64,000 nt of DNA, taken from positions 28,352,285-28,416,284 of the forward strand of contig CM065710.1 in assembly GCA_017654935.2 (NCBI GenBank), read 5' to 3'. Below, piece by piece: positions 21,564-32,953 of the stretch (positions are counted from its first letter, which is position 1; each line of letters begins with the position of its first letter). The notes below the pieces were generated by a model. That model made no database searches. It worked only from the letters and a program-made list of their open reading frames with translations, and was not told the origin of the DNA. Source of the DNA: Phymorhynchus buccinoides. Its lineage: Eukaryota > Mollusca > Gastropoda > Neogastropoda > Raphitomidae. The position numbers were made by a program, and so were the translations under genes.

Positions 21564-22547
21564 CTGACGCTTAACTGTTCATTGGTTTTAAAGTCATTTT
21601 GATGAAATTCTGCTTAACGTCCTCCGGTCTGAAACAGACACATATGGGACATTATTCGTAGATATAAAGATGGTGGGAACGATCCTGGAGGCAATGCCCA
21701 GAGGCAGTGCAACACCAGGAAAGTCCTGAATTTTTAACAATAGATGTGAGCTGATACTTCTTTTTTTTTTCCATTTTGGGGGTCGACTCATTTTAATACT
21801 GTTGTGAATAAAGTTTTTAACGCTATTGATTACCTTTATTACCTTGGCCCTTCACTCAAATGGCTTTCATCATTGGTTGACATTGGCCTGTAGTAGGGGC
21901 CAACAGTAACATGAGAGCTGTACGTGGAGGGGGCGGGGTTGTCCAGCTCCCCGTATGGAGGCATGAGGCATCCACCCACTGCCCCGAGACCCAAGTTTAA
22001 TCTCTCTACTACTCTCTGTTGTGTGGGTGAAGCGTGCGCAAAGTATTGCACATGACAAGGCATTTATGTAGCTTGTGCATGGCTTAAACTGCTTCCTTCT
22101 CAGGAAGGAAATCCTTTTATTGAAAAATCGGCACAGACGGAATTCCGTTTTTTTTATTATTTTAATTTTCAACAAAAATAATAAAAACTAGCAAAAACAG
22201 CTTTGCTGTAAGCGAAAACCCGATTGGCGTTGTATAAGAGCTCCGATTATGCATCCAAATTGCTTTACATTGATTAACAGTGCTCAACTTCGTGGGGGGC
22301 GTTGCCCCATTTCCTTGTTTTGAAAATGGTCAGGTTTAATCCTTGCTTGTGTTTCTCATATTCACCTTCATTGAAGTAGGTTTTTAAGTGTTGCGGACCC
22401 TTAACAATTTCATTTCAAACGGACCCTTACAATGTGTGTACACGGCCTATGGATAAAAAAATTATAGCCCAACCAGCCGGAATAGCAGCTGCTCCCTCTG
22501 CTATCCGGTCGTCATGGTCAGAAACGACAAGACCGGCACAGGTATTT

Positions 22548-23190
22548 TCTTCTTTGATCGCTCAGTTTCTTGTCATATGAACGCAGATGTGTCATGCTGC
22601 CGTTGTGCGCCTTACTAAGAAATTGTTAGGCCCATGCATGTTCGTCTTTGGCTGGAGAACGTCTTTGTAACAATTTCTTGGAGGGGGGAGAGGGGGAAGA
22701 AGGAGAATGGACCAGTTAGGCAGAAAGAAAGTAGATGACAGTAAGCAAAGGGAAAAGGCAGAGTCAAAGAGAGCGACTGATTAGAGGAAGTTACAAGCAC
22801 AGAATTCGCCTTCGCTTATAGTCACAGAGGCGTCTGTGAAATTCGGGTTGCTCCCACCTGGAGAGTGCATTGCCACCAGAGGCACCCATTTAAAAAAAAA
22901 AAATTATTTGCATTTTTGTTGTAACTGATTAGGAAGGAAAGGGGGGAGGGGAGGGGGGGGGGGTAATTCTTGACCAAATGACAACTTTTTCGTTGCCACT
23001 GGGTTTAATGTGTGCTAAGTGCATGGGCACATGGGACCTCTGTTTATCGTCTCATCCGAAAGACTCCACGTTCAGACCAAAAGGCCTAGTGCAGAGTGAG
23101 AGGAAAAATCCCCTGTACCTAGGTTCGAACTCGGGTTTATCATGCACGGGGCGAACGCGTTGCCTCTGTGCCACTCTACACCACGAAATT
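22548..23190 (-). mobile_element. Family-A SINE-like fragment followed by MetaSINE-like tRNA-derived SINE
   Basis: 22548-22805 is a family-A copy lacking its head. From about 22810 to 23185 lies a full tRNA-derived SINE in minus orientation: tail ctgtgaaattcgggttgctc, core cgtctcatccgaaagactcc, B-box-like ggttcgaactcg and A-box end gtgccactcta. Confidence 0.8.
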
Positions 23191-23450
23191 GGTAATTTAT
23201 CCGAAGAAACAAAAAAGTAGTCTTTACAGGTAAACCAACCAATAGTTTCCTCGACTATTGGAAAGTCACAACAAAAATACCCGCGCACGCGCTCTCTCTT
23301 GAATAAACACATGGACAAATCTGCATCGATAATTTTTACTTGATCACAATTCCCTACAAAAAAAAGAAATTCATCATATATTCACCTACTACAACATTTG
23401 GACACTTATTACAAACAAACAGCATGTCTGATTACACACACCCACACATA

Positions 23451-23881
23451 TCTGTGACCCAGCACCACGAAAGGGACATTAAGTCGCTGGGCTAGTTTCT
23501 CACAACAGGCTTGCAAAGTCAAAAATCTTATTTTATTTTTTTTAATCAATTTTTAGTGATGGGTATTTTCATGTTCTCTAACATCTCATCTTTCATATTT
23601 ATAAAGGACAATCCTTGTTATGGTCTCTAAATACTCCAAAAAGTGCTTTTAAATGAGTAGGTTGATGCATTTTCTTCAGCTAGGCTAAACTTTAGATAGT
23701 GATTTATCAAAATGGCCGACAGGCACCCTACCAACTTCAAATGCTTATAACTCTAAAAAGGAAAACTTTACATGAATGGTTCTTATATCATTTGAAAGAG
23801 AATTGTCTGAAGTTCATAGCTGGACCATTATCTCAGAATGGTCATTTTGACACTTAATGTCTCTTTCGTGGTGCTGGGTCA
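23451..23881. mobile_element. GTGACCCAGC terminal-inverted-repeat element
   Basis: The ends gtgacccagcaccacgaaag and ctttcgtggtgctgggtcac are perfect inverse copies over about 25 bp. It is 431 bp long, non-coding and non-autonomous. Its copy-B counterpart at about 54912-55333 has lost part of the right terminal repeat. Confidence 0.83.
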
Positions 23882-26164
23882 CGTTTTATAACACACCAAT
23901 GGGCACTCTTCGGGGGAAGATATGACACAATTTTGGCTGACAACACACACGCTTTACTTTACACTACATACAAGTCTAATAATAACAATATGCTCCTGAA
24001 CCAATATTTTTAAATTTAAAAAACCCATCTATAATACACCTTGCATTCATAGAATCACCCTCATTACATATTCAAAATGGCATCTCTAGTAACTTGAGGA
24101 GAGAAAAAAAAGATTAGGAAGGCAAACAATTTTGTTTTTTATCTTTCAATCAGGATTCAGTTCCAAACACGCTTTTTTTGTTTTAAAAATCACATCAAAA
24201 ATCACATCAGTACTTTTCCACATTTAATCCAGAAGCTCTACCATTAAAAAATAATTTTTTTTAGTGAACATAATAACGAGCAAAAACGCAAAAATTCTAG
24301 CAAATAATATTTGAGGTATCTGAATAGTTATTAGCATAATCTGCAATCATCTAAATACACACCATGGACTGTTTAATTGTTTTCTGAATAGCGTACATAC
24401 ATCCAATCAGAAATAGTGTTTCCCTTACGAAATAAGCGTCTGCTAGACTTTCAGGACTGATAATTTGGAGCAAGAGCAAATCAATTCTCTTGCAGGAAGA
24501 ATCCTGTTAGATCAGTTCTACAAACATCAATAATTATATGATGGTTGCATGGATGTCCTGAATTGCAGGATTTTAATTTAAGATTTTGTTGTCTTGTCTT
24601 ATCCTGCCTTAAAGACTCCAGGAATAATCCCATCAGCCAAAGCAAGCATTTGAACACTATGGTACAAATGCACCAGTTTAGAGATGAGAACATTACGTGT
24701 GTGACCGTTTTTGATTACCTCGCAACGTGGGCAGCCACACTCCGACTTCGGAGGATTTTGAGAAGCAACGATTTCACACTTGTACAATAAAAAGGGCCTA
24801 TATATAAGCATTGGCTATATTCAAATGAATGTAGCACTTGTACTAGTCTAGAGGGGTGAAAAAGAGCAGTAAATGTGTGTGTGTGTGTGCGTGCACGCTG
24901 CCCCTGCACTCTGCCGGGGCCGCCCCCTTGCAGGATGTTTTAAACTTCCCAGGAGCACCCATGTGGTTGAAATATCAATATTGGTCGATCTCAATTCTCA
25001 TTGGCCGTCAACATGTTTCACGGTTTCAGTGATAAACTTGACGTTTTTTAGCTGGATTCTTTCCATTGATAATTGTCGCATAGCTCTCTATCCAATCGTT
25101 CATTAAAACCCCTTGAATTCTGCCTCGTGGTTTGTACCCTACTTGTAGGAATGTCGGTTTTGGGGGTAAAAATTCAAAATCCTAGGTGAAATACACTATA
25201 ATTTTTTTAATTTTTTTTAAACGCATACTTTTTTAATTCTTCGCTTTGCATGAACAAGTGCTGGAAGGACATAACATAAACAATGGAAAATGCTCATTTC
25301 CTCAAAATGTATTTGATAATTAATGAAATAAAAGAAAATGGTACAAGAAATATTTGAAGGCAAATTTTTTTGGGGATAAGTAATGAAAATGTGAAAGAAA
25401 GTATATTCTAAAAGCCGTATGCGTTTCTTTTTGTTGTTTTGTGGACAGTATACATTTTGCAGTAAGCAAACCAATATTCATCACATGCTAATAATATAGC
25501 AGGAATCTGATCCTGAATCTACGAAACTGTTGAATAAAAAATTTTTTAAACCAATCTACGAAAGCTTAAAACCCCCCACAAAACACCACATTAATACGAC
25601 CGACTTCTCAGGCAACATTTCATCAAAAGGAACCTCCCACCCACACACGCACACTCTCTCTTGCATTACATACAATTTACACCTACAAGTCGCAGCACTG
25701 ATTTCTATATCATTTCAATCAACTCAACACAAAAATCATCATCATACCCTTTTTTTTTCCCCGAAAAAAAAGAGATGAAAACATTCATCGATACGTTTTA
25801 TTCTTTTAATGATTCTAGTCGTACCGACCCCTCTACCCCCTCTCCCCAACATCCCCCTTTGATGCTGTCGCCGTGTGAGGGGGAGGGAGGGGGGAACGCC
25901 ACCGTCCATTCACCCCATACTATCCCATGTCCTAGGGAAATCACATGACTTAAAACGTCCAATCAACATGATTGAAGCAAATGGATAGATACCCGCACAG
26001 TTTTCATAAATATTACAAATGGATTTGACATTTCGTTCATTTCAACATTCGTGGGCGAACGAAGGGAAATTGATTGGTTAAACCTTAGGAACAGGAAAGA
26101 GAGAGAGAGAGAGAGGAGATGGGGTGGGAAAGATGAGATCGTATTTCTTCTACAGTAAAGAAAC
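23882..26164. other. Intergenic DNA with a family-B repeat
   Basis: Family B is at about 24603-24762 (cttaaagactccaggaataa through ccacactccgacttcgg). A GC-rich dispersed block is at 24890-24970. No gene is recognised. The counterpart of 24190-24340 in copy B (about 55640-55910) is locally rearranged. Confidence 0.55.
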
Positions 26165-26466
26165 TCCGCCCCGTGGGGATACCAGGGGGTCTTTTGTATA
26201 AATAGTTCTCCCACCTTCTGTGCTTGTAACTTCCTCTAATTCTGTCACTCTCTTTGACTCTGCCTTTTCCCTTTTGCTTGCTGTCATCTACTATCTTTCT
26301 GCCTTTTTACCGGTCCGTTCTCGTGCCTTTTTTGTACGAAACACTTTCAAAAACATTTCCTCCAGCCGAAGTCGAACTTGCTGGGCCTAACTATTTCTCA
26401 GTTAGGCGCATAGCGGCAGCATGATGCATCTGCGCTCATAATAGACAGGAAACTGAGCGATCGAAA
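26165..26466 (+). mobile_element. Family-A SINE-like element, full length with target duplication
   Basis: It is flanked by AAGAAACTC on both sides. It reads ccccgtggggataccaggg, tttgtataaatag and ggcctaactatttctcag, then ctgcgctcataatagac, aggaaactgagcgatcg and a short gaaaaag tail. The 9-bp duplication confirms the ends seen at 14534-14831. Confidence 0.87.
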
Positions 26467-28156
26467 AAGAAGAAACTCTAGATCTATCGACATCCATGCT
26501 TCACAGAACTTATCTAATGTGCCGATTGACTAACACAATTCCATCATTTACTCGTGGCATATGATCATTGTCATATATAGAGTAGTTATTTAGCACCTAT
26601 CCTAGGAGATCAAGATATAAGGATCAAGATGTAAGTCCTTGGTACAAGAACAATGAGGTTTTATACCGAAAATTCTCTGCCCCTGTCTCGTGCCCTCCCT
26701 GAGATGTGAACGCCACCTACTTAAGATTCTCGCCCTTGCCTGTAGTAGTATATATACATGGGTGCTACTCCCAAAAATGAAAAATACTGAAAGGCCGGGG
26801 TCCAGGGGCCGCCCAGACCCCTGGCGGGGTACAGGGGCAGCGCCCCGTTGGGGGGTTCAGGGGGGCAACGTTGCGCGCAGGTTGCAAATCTCTTTCCTGC
26901 TTTTCGTCTTCTCTTTTTGACGCATCTTCCTTGCGTTTCTAGGCAGGAGCTTTGCATTCAAGCCCACCTCTTATCGGTTAGGCAAGGGAGGTTGGAGGGT
27001 GAAATCGTCTCAATAGTTGTTGCTCCAAGGGCAATATATTTAAACGTCTTGAACTCAACATTCCCTTCTTCTTCTTCGCCTTAGGTAGCCAACTTCATCA
27101 CGTTGAAGATTCTTGCTGCACTTTAGGGGGTAGTACGGAAAAGAAAGAAAATAAGTTCAGCAAAGATACTGTAGAAAGTTGTTAGTAGAAGGTTGTACGT
27201 CCTCATAGCAGTTGTTCATCAACGAACGTTGGTCTTGGGAAAGGGTCGGTTGGGAGGCGCTGTAGTAAAATCAGTGGTAGAAAGTGAACTGATGAGATAT
27301 TATGGGGAGAAGATAGAGCCCAAAACAGTCAGGGAAAACTGAAGTATTTTTAGATACACCGGGATACTAAAAAAAAAGAAAAGACTTTACAACACTGTAA
27401 ACTGAAAAGCCTACCCTTGCATTTTCTTAGTCCTACCAACAACCCCCTCCCCCAACCTCTAAAACCATTCCTCCCTTCTACCCCCCCCCCCCCCCCTCCT
27501 CCACACCTCTCTCTCTCTTCCTCATTTCCAGTTGTCTATGTGAGGGAAGATTGAATAAAGAGGCTTGTGCTGTGCTTTGTGGTGCGTGTGTGTGTGTTGA
27601 GCATGTGTGTGAGCATGCATGTGTGCGTACATGCGCGCGTGTGTGTGTTTTGGTTTTGAGTGTGTCTGTATGCATGTGTGTGTGTCTATCTGCGTGCGTA
27701 CATTGTGTGCGAGTGTATTTGTATGTGTATCCTCTAACGTTTCTGTATGTGTGTTGGTGTATGTGGTCAGTCCGTTCAACTGTTGTTATGGCTTACTGAA
27801 TGAAAGATGAATAATAAGTCGGTGTCGATAAATGTGTGTGTGAGAGACAGAGTTGCTTTGTATACGCGTTGTTGCTGGTTTGCGTCATTCTTAAACACTA
27901 TTTTTGTTGTCTACTTGTTGATGAATATTCGATTGTAAAGCGCTTTGGGCACATTTGAGGTAAAGCGCCATATAAATGTACTACTACTATTATTATTATT
28001 TCCATTGTCCACATTATCTAAGCACAGGACTCTCTCTCTCTCTCAATTAAGACCACAATATGCTAGGAATTATTCTTCTTTTCCTTCTTCCAAGCGTGGA
28101 CAGACAGACAGACAAGGCCGGCAGACAGAGCGGAGGTCGGGTCGTCGTCGCCGTGG
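26467..28156. other. ACO1 3' flank: repeats, no further gene
   Basis: It holds a GC-rich dispersed block (26790-26900), a C homopolymer (about 27481-27496), a (GT)n-rich tract (27580-27760) and a SINE/LINE tail at about 27935-28000. The tail reads gtaaagcgctttgggcacat, then taaagcgccatataaatg with a trinucleotide end, which is the common L2-type 3' end. Part of this may be the 3' UTR of ACO1; I cannot set its polyadenylation site. Confidence 0.5.
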
Positions 28157-28267
28157 TTACAGCATGCATCGCACCATGTAGTTGAGGATGCCGCCGTGTC
28201 GGTAGTAGGTCAGCTCCACCTCGGTGTCGAACCGGGCCTTCACCTGGAAGCTGCTGCCGTCTTCCAC
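28157..28267 (-). CDS. ACO1: ACO1/IRP1 terminal coding exon
   Basis: After an aaaag acceptor this exon encodes [20 protein letters not shown] and [16 protein letters not shown], then TAA (28157-28159). It matches the C-terminus of cytosolic aconitase/IRP1 (FDTDVELTYFLNGGILNYMI in vertebrates). It joins in phase 0 to the exon at 30680. The C-terminal domain (domain 4) packs over the active site and swings open when IRP1 binds iron-responsive elements. An identical exon is present in copy B at 59751-59861. Confidence 0.95.
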   Translation of the reverse strand: MEDGSSFQVKARFDTEVELTYYRHGGILNYMVRCML

Positions 28268-28312
28268 CTTTTGCCATGGGGAAAAAACCAACAACAACAA
28301 ATTATTATTCTA

Positions 28313-28855
28313 GTTTAAAGGGGCACCCTGACGGATGAGTTTTTGCAAGAAACACGTCCAGATCAGCAGGAAAACACCCTTTACAGAGATCGCAACACTC
28401 ACTTTGCTCTGAAATCAAACCGTCAAAAAGGAGATTCAAATTCTTTCACCCAAAGAGAAGGCGTTTGCCGTCTCTTTTTGAATGGCCGCCTGCGTTTAGA
28501 CCAAATCGTTTGCACGAACTTTTCGCAATACAAGCCTTTTTATTTTATTTTTTATAAATTTCATACAGTTTATCTAAAGGAGTTTCGCTCACAACAAAGG
28601 AAATAGCTCCTTTTTTTTCTTCTTTTCTGCACTACAAAAAAAGAAAACGCTTCAACCACAACCACCTCCACCAACCCCGTCCAAAATGGCTACTCTCTCC
28701 GGCATCTCCGCCAAGGAAAAATCGCCGTTTTTACGGTTTAATTTCTAAGAAACCAGAGCAAAGTGAGTGTTCCGATCCTTGAAAAGGCTGTCTTCCTGGT
28801 GACCTCGACGTGTTTCTTGCAAAAACTCATCCGTCCGAGTCCACCTTTAAAAACA
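28313..28855. mobile_element. Inverted-repeat DNA element in ACO1 intron (TTAA-type)
   Basis: The ends read tttaaaggggcaccctgacg and the inverse, cgtccgagtccacctttaaa. The arms extend at least 100 bp: gatgagtttttgcaagaaac is inverted as tttcttgcaaaaactcatc, and aacactcactttgctctg as cagagcaaagtgagtgtt. The ttaa at both borders suggests a piggyBac or Kolobok-type target. Confidence 0.75.
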
Positions 28856-28856
28856 C

Positions 28857-29375
28857 TTCCTCTAATCTGTCACTCTCTTTGACTCTGCCTTTTCCCTTTG
28901 CTTTCTGTCATCTACTATCTTTGCCGATTCTCCTGCCTAACCCCCACCCCCCCCACCCCCAAAAAAAAATTCTTCCAAATAATGTTCTCTTTTGTGTTCC
29001 TCCGAAATCAGAATGGATACCGGGGGGGTGTCTTGTGTAAATAGTGTCCCCACCTTCTGGAAGTTCTGTGCTTGTAACTTCCTCTAAAGGGGATCTTTTA
29101 TATAAATAGTCCCCCCACCTTCTAGTGTAAGTTCTGTGCTTGTAGCTTCCTCTAATCCGTCAAACTTCTCTTTGACTCTGCCTTTTCCCCTTTGCTTACT
29201 GTCAATCTACTATCTTTCTGTCTTACCGGTCCATTCTCCTGCCCCCTTTTTTTTTTCAAGAAACCATTTCCGAAAAGATTTCCTCCAGCCCCCAAAAGTC
29301 GGGACTTGCTGGGCCTAAAACTATTTCTTAAGTTAGGCGCACAACGGCAGCATGACGCATCTGCGCTCATAACAG
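28857..29375 (+). mobile_element. Two family-A SINE-like copies in tandem/nested arrangement
   Basis: 28857-28945 is an internal piece (ttcctctaatctgtcactct). From 29013 a head (ggataccggggggg) is followed by a second head-like start (ggggatcttttatataaatag) at about 29090, and then the remainder to aggcgcacaacggcagcatg. One SINE has therefore inserted into, or recombined with, another. Confidence 0.75.
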
Positions 29376-29754
29376 ACGATTTTGCAACAATGGCATTGAA
29401 GCTTAAAACCGCAGGATGCGAGTCAGCGACTTACAAACATTTTTTTTAGAAAAATAAGGGGTGACCAGTTGCTACAAAGTGATAGAACTTGCAAACTGTG
29501 ACGTAAAAATATAAATGACGACGTAAAAATATAAATGACATCAAATTTTAGAATGACGCACTGCGATCTACATGCTGTGTGTCTCCTCAAACACACGAAG
29601 CGAGGGATGGGGATCTACCTGAAGGTAGAGTAACTTCCCCTGTTTGACCGACTGAATTAGGCGAGATCACTCCCACACACCATGACATTACTCCACTTTG
29701 TTATTTCCGAACAATTCCTATTGACAGCAAACTGTCTGAGTGATTGAAGAAGGC

Positions 29755-30656
29755 CAGGCATGGTAGTGGGGGCAAAGTGAGTTTCGCGGAAGAATATCCA
29801 ACCGATTCTGCATTTCATTTGAAAGATGTCGACTCTCAAACTAAAATGACGAAGTTGGGCGTCAAAATGAAGAAGAAGAAGAAAAAGAAGCACTAGGATC
29901 ACAAATCTGGAAACGTGTGGCGTGAGCTAGGCCGCACACGACTGCTAACTTCGGCGGGAAGTTGCTTGTTCAGTCATTCACATCCGGTTCCGCGAAGCGA
30001 TTGCATAGGTTTTAACGCACGTAATTTTTTAGGCACCTGAGCAAATTTTTACCCCGGCTTTTGTTTTTTGGGGTCAAATTTTCCAGGGTTCGTACAGATC
30101 TGTGTACAAAAAATTCCAGGACATTTCCAGGACCAGTTTACTAAATTTCAAGGACTCAATCTGGCATACCAGTCAATGCCGGTTTCGTTCCCGCCTGAGC
30201 TCCGCCTGTGTTGCTTGTACTTCTGGCCTTGACAATGGCTTTTTGCAGCACTCTCGCCCATGCTGGCGATGTCAAAGTTCTTTTTACATACTGTGCAATT
30301 AGCTTTCAGTTTTGAACCATGTGTTGACGGAGCTAACCAGCTCTGATATTTTTTTTTGCAGTCAAACATCATTGAAAATGCAGTCTTCTTTACCGGAGAA
30401 CGGAAGTACGGTAAAGGGAAGTGTTGATGAAAAACTGATTGTAAAGCGCTTTGGGCTCACCTGAGGTAAAGCGCTATATAAATGTACTATTATTATTATT
30501 ATTTTCCAGGAGTTTTGGGGCCTTTGCTGTTTTTCAAGCCCTGGAAAAGGCCATGTCAATTTTCCAGGACTTCTCAAGGTTTCAAGGACTCTGTACGAAC
30601 CCTGAATTTTCACTTTTCGTGGGTTTTCCTCGATTCGTGGAGGTCTACCATGCCTG
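29755..30656. mobile_element. CAGGCATGG-type element containing a nested hAT element
   Basis: The ends are CAGGCATGGTAG and CTACCATGCCTG, with flanks gaaggc/gaagac (5 of 6). It lies in the last ACO1 intron and ends 23 bp from the donor of the exon at 30680. A second transposon (30084-30604) is nested inside it. The interior left part encodes no recognisable protein. Confidence 0.8.
30084..30604 (-). mobile_element. hAT-like element with BED-type zinc-finger remnant
   Basis: The ends are CAGGGTTCGTACAGA and inverse TCTGTACGAACCCTG-like, with perfect 7-bp flanks AATTTTC (30077-30083 and 30605-30611). The minus strand at 30148-30372 encodes YQSWLAPSTHGSKLKANCTV followed by CKKNFDIASMGESAAKSH. 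This is the CxxC...MG..A..SH...H finger typical of hAT transposase N-termini. An L2-type tail (about 30437-30504) is nested further inside. The rest of the transposase is deleted. Confidence 0.85.
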
Positions 30657-30679
30657 GAAGACGAAGAAGCTGAACTGAC

Positions 30680-30865
30680 CTGAACGTCCAGCACGTGGCC
30701 GGTGGTCATCTCGGGGGGCAGGGTGATGGTGAAGGACTCCCTGCCGGTCAGCCCCAGGGAGGTGGCGGTCTGGCCGGGCATGTACTGCAAGGGCAGGATG
30801 CCCATGCCAACCAGGTTGCTGCGGTGGATGCGCTCGTAGCTCTCCGCGATCACCGCGCGCACACC
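30680..30865 (-). CDS. ACO1: ACO1/IRP1 exon, aconitase C-terminal domain
   Basis: This exon of 62 codons has clean borders (gttgtcag acceptor, gtcagt donor) and phase 0 at both ends. It encodes [20 protein letters not shown], then [20 protein letters not shown] and [13 protein letters not shown]. The [19 protein letters not shown] segment is a hallmark of the aconitase swivel domain, and LGLTG(R/Q)E is typical of cytosolic IRP1 rather than mitochondrial aconitase. Copy B has the same exon at 62252-62437. Confidence 0.96.
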
Positions 30866-31418
30866 CTGACAACAAACAACAAGACACACACACACCTGTT
30901 CACAACTGCAAGTGTGCTTCTTCTTCTTCTGCCTACTAAACAAAGGTACCCTTCCATACAAGATCATAGATAAGTTAGCACCAAAATATCTTATTACCGT
31001 ATTTTTCGGATCATAAGCGCCTTATGAGGCGTTTTGATGTCATGTTTGTGATGTAATAAAAAAGGAATGACGTCAAGTGAGATTGTGAAAAAAATAATGA
31101 TTAATTATTTGATTGCCTTTAATGTTTTTGTTATCAATGTAAAGCGCACTGAGCTCATGTGAGAAAGAGCGCTATATAAATTCCCAGTGTTATATGATCA
31201 GAACGTCGAATCTTGAGACCGATAAAGTTGTGTATGAGGGAGTCATTGCGGCATGCTCTCTTGTTTAAATATGTTATTTTCTCGTGTGCATTGTACTGTA
31301 CCTTTCAATGCGACAGCAAGCAAAACTTCATTGTTCATTTGAACGGGGATAATCAATATTGATTAGTTGATTAACTCCCACACACCACCTGCCTCCCTCC
31401 CCCACCCCCCACACTGAC
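30866..31418. other. ACO1 intron with L2-type tail
   Basis: It holds a TACCGTATTTTTCGG-type element end (about 30998), and at 31135-31185 aatgtaaagcgcactgagct with gcgctatataaattc, an L2-type 3' tail. No exon is seen. Confidence 0.55.
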
Positions 31419-31541
31419 CAGAATCCAGGGTCCTTTGGCGGCCCAGTCGCGGGACGACCCCGAGCCGTACTCCTTGCCGGCCAGAATGATGACGGCCCGC
31501 CCCTCTTCCTTGTAGCGCATGGCGACGTCGTAAACATCCAT
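31419..31541 (-). CDS. ACO1: ACO1/IRP1 exon with active-site [10 protein letters not shown]
   Basis: This exon of 41 codons, phase 0 at both ends (atgcag acceptor, gtcagtg donor), encodes [14 protein letters not shown] and [20 protein letters not shown]. In aconitases the Ser and Arg of GSSRD lie in the active site: the Ser is the catalytic base and the Arg binds substrate. Both are kept here, so enzymatic function is plausible. Copy B has the exon at 62991-63113. Confidence 0.96.
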
Positions 31542-31587
31542 CTGCATAGCACAGTACATTGTGACATGTGTACATAATTATACACAG

Positions 31588-31757
31588 AATGATGGAATGG
31601 ACCGGTAAGGCAGAAAGATAGTAGTAGATGACAGTAAGCAAAGGGAAAAGGCAGAGTCAAAGAGAGTGACAGATTAGAGGAAATTACAAGCACAGAACTT
31701 CCAGAAGGTGGGGGAACTATTCATACAAAAGACCTCCCCACGGCATCCCCAACGGGG
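31588..31757 (-). mobile_element. Family-A SINE-like element, head half
   Basis: It runs from ggaccggtaaggcagaaag to catacaaaagacctccc, in the ACO1 intron immediately before the 48-bp array. The tail half is missing. Confidence 0.82.
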
Positions 31758-31778
31758 GGAGGTTACATACAGACGGAT

Positions 31779-32630
31779 AGATAAATGACGGGGACACATA
31801 GAGACGGGGACACATAAACACAGAAACGGGGACATAGAAACACAGAAACATGTAGAGACGGGGACACATATGATAAATACAGAAACGGGGACATAGAAAC
31901 ACAGAAACATACAGAGACGGGGACACATAGAGACAACAGGGACATATAAACACAGAAACATACAGAGACGGGGACACATAGAGACAGGGACATATAAACA
32001 CAGAAACATACAGAGACGGGGACACATAGAGACAGGGACATATAAACACAGAAACATACAGAGACGGGGACACATAGAGACAGGGACATATAAACACAGA
32101 AACATACAGAGACGGGGACACATAGAGACAGGGACATATAAACACAGAAACATACAGAGACGGGGACACATAGAGACAGGGACATATAAACACAGAAACA
32201 TACAGAGACGGGGACACATAGAGACAGGGACATATAAACACAGAAACATACAGAGACGGGGACACATAGACTGATAGAGACAGGGACATATAAACACAGA
32301 AACATACAGAGACGGGGACACATAGAGACAGGGACATATAAACACAGAAACATACAGAGAAACATAGAGACGGGGACACATAGAGACAGGGACATATAAA
32401 CACAGCAAACATACAGAGACGGGGACACATAGAGACAGGTGACACATAGAACACAGAACATACAGGGACGGGAACACATAGAGACAGAGACAGGGACACA
32501 CAGAGACAGGGGACACATAGAGACAGGGACATACAAACACAGAAACATACAGAGACGGGGACACATAGAGAGGGACATACAAACACAGAAACATACAGAG
32601 ACGGGGACACATAGAGACAGGGACACCTGG
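31779..32630. repeat. 48-bp minisatellite in ACO1 intron
   Basis: About 17 units combine gacggggacacatagagac, agggacatataaacacag and aaacatacaga. The array lies between the exons at 31419 and 32657 and starts only about 27 bp from the donor of the latter. Copy B (63350-64000) has a different mix of variant units, including two gagacaaca-type units where copy A has one. Confidence 0.95.
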
Positions 32631-32656
32631 TCACATGACACCCCCACCCCCCTCAC

Positions 32657-32804
32657 CTCCTGGCCGCTAGGAATGTGGACGGTGCGGGGCCCCGGCTTGC
32701 TGAGGAACTTGTTGACCAATCGGATGTTGGCGAAGGTGCCACAGGCCATGACCTCGTCGTGACCCCGCCGCGACCCGTACGAGTTAAACTCCCGAGGCAC
32801 CAGC
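32657..32804 (-). CDS. ACO1: ACO1/IRP1 exon ([12 protein letters not shown])
   Basis: It encodes [40 protein letters not shown] and TVHIPSGQE after a split Gly codon (phase 2 entry, phase 0 exit). It has a ttggcag acceptor and a gtgagg donor. The segment is diagnostic for aconitase/IRP1: vertebrate IRP1 has [20 protein letters not shown] and FANIRL. The PSG serine matches a phosphorylation site reported in mammalian IRP1. Its acceptor edge is duplicated (see 32798-32945). Confidence 0.96.
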
Positions 32805-32945
32805 CTGCCAACCGACACAGGGTGAAACGTGAGCACAGTTGTCGCTCAGAACACACACACCACCTCATATTTGCACCAGCCTGCCAAGAGACACAGGGTG
32901 AAACGTGAGCACAGTTGTCGCTTAGACTCCCTCCCCCCTCATATT
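32798..32945. repeat. 76-bp tandem duplication spanning an ACO1 splice acceptor
   Basis: Two units of gcaccagcctgccaa, gacacagggtgaaacgtgag and cacagttgtcgct occur at 32798 and about 32873. The unit includes the first 7 bases of the exon (CACCAGC on +) and its acceptor, so a second potential 3' splice site lies 76 bp upstream. Confidence 0.85.
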
Positions 32946-32953
32946 TACGACTA

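Noticed and set aside
30362..30967. 201-residue continuous minus-strand protein
   Set aside because: Only the middle 62 codons (30680-30865) are the ACO1 exon. The flanks run into intron and transposon sequence beyond clear splice sites.
31674..32836. 300-residue Cys/Leu/Val-rich frames resembling a repetitive membrane protein
   Set aside because: They are translations of the 48-bp intron minisatellite in three frames, located between two ACO1 exons.
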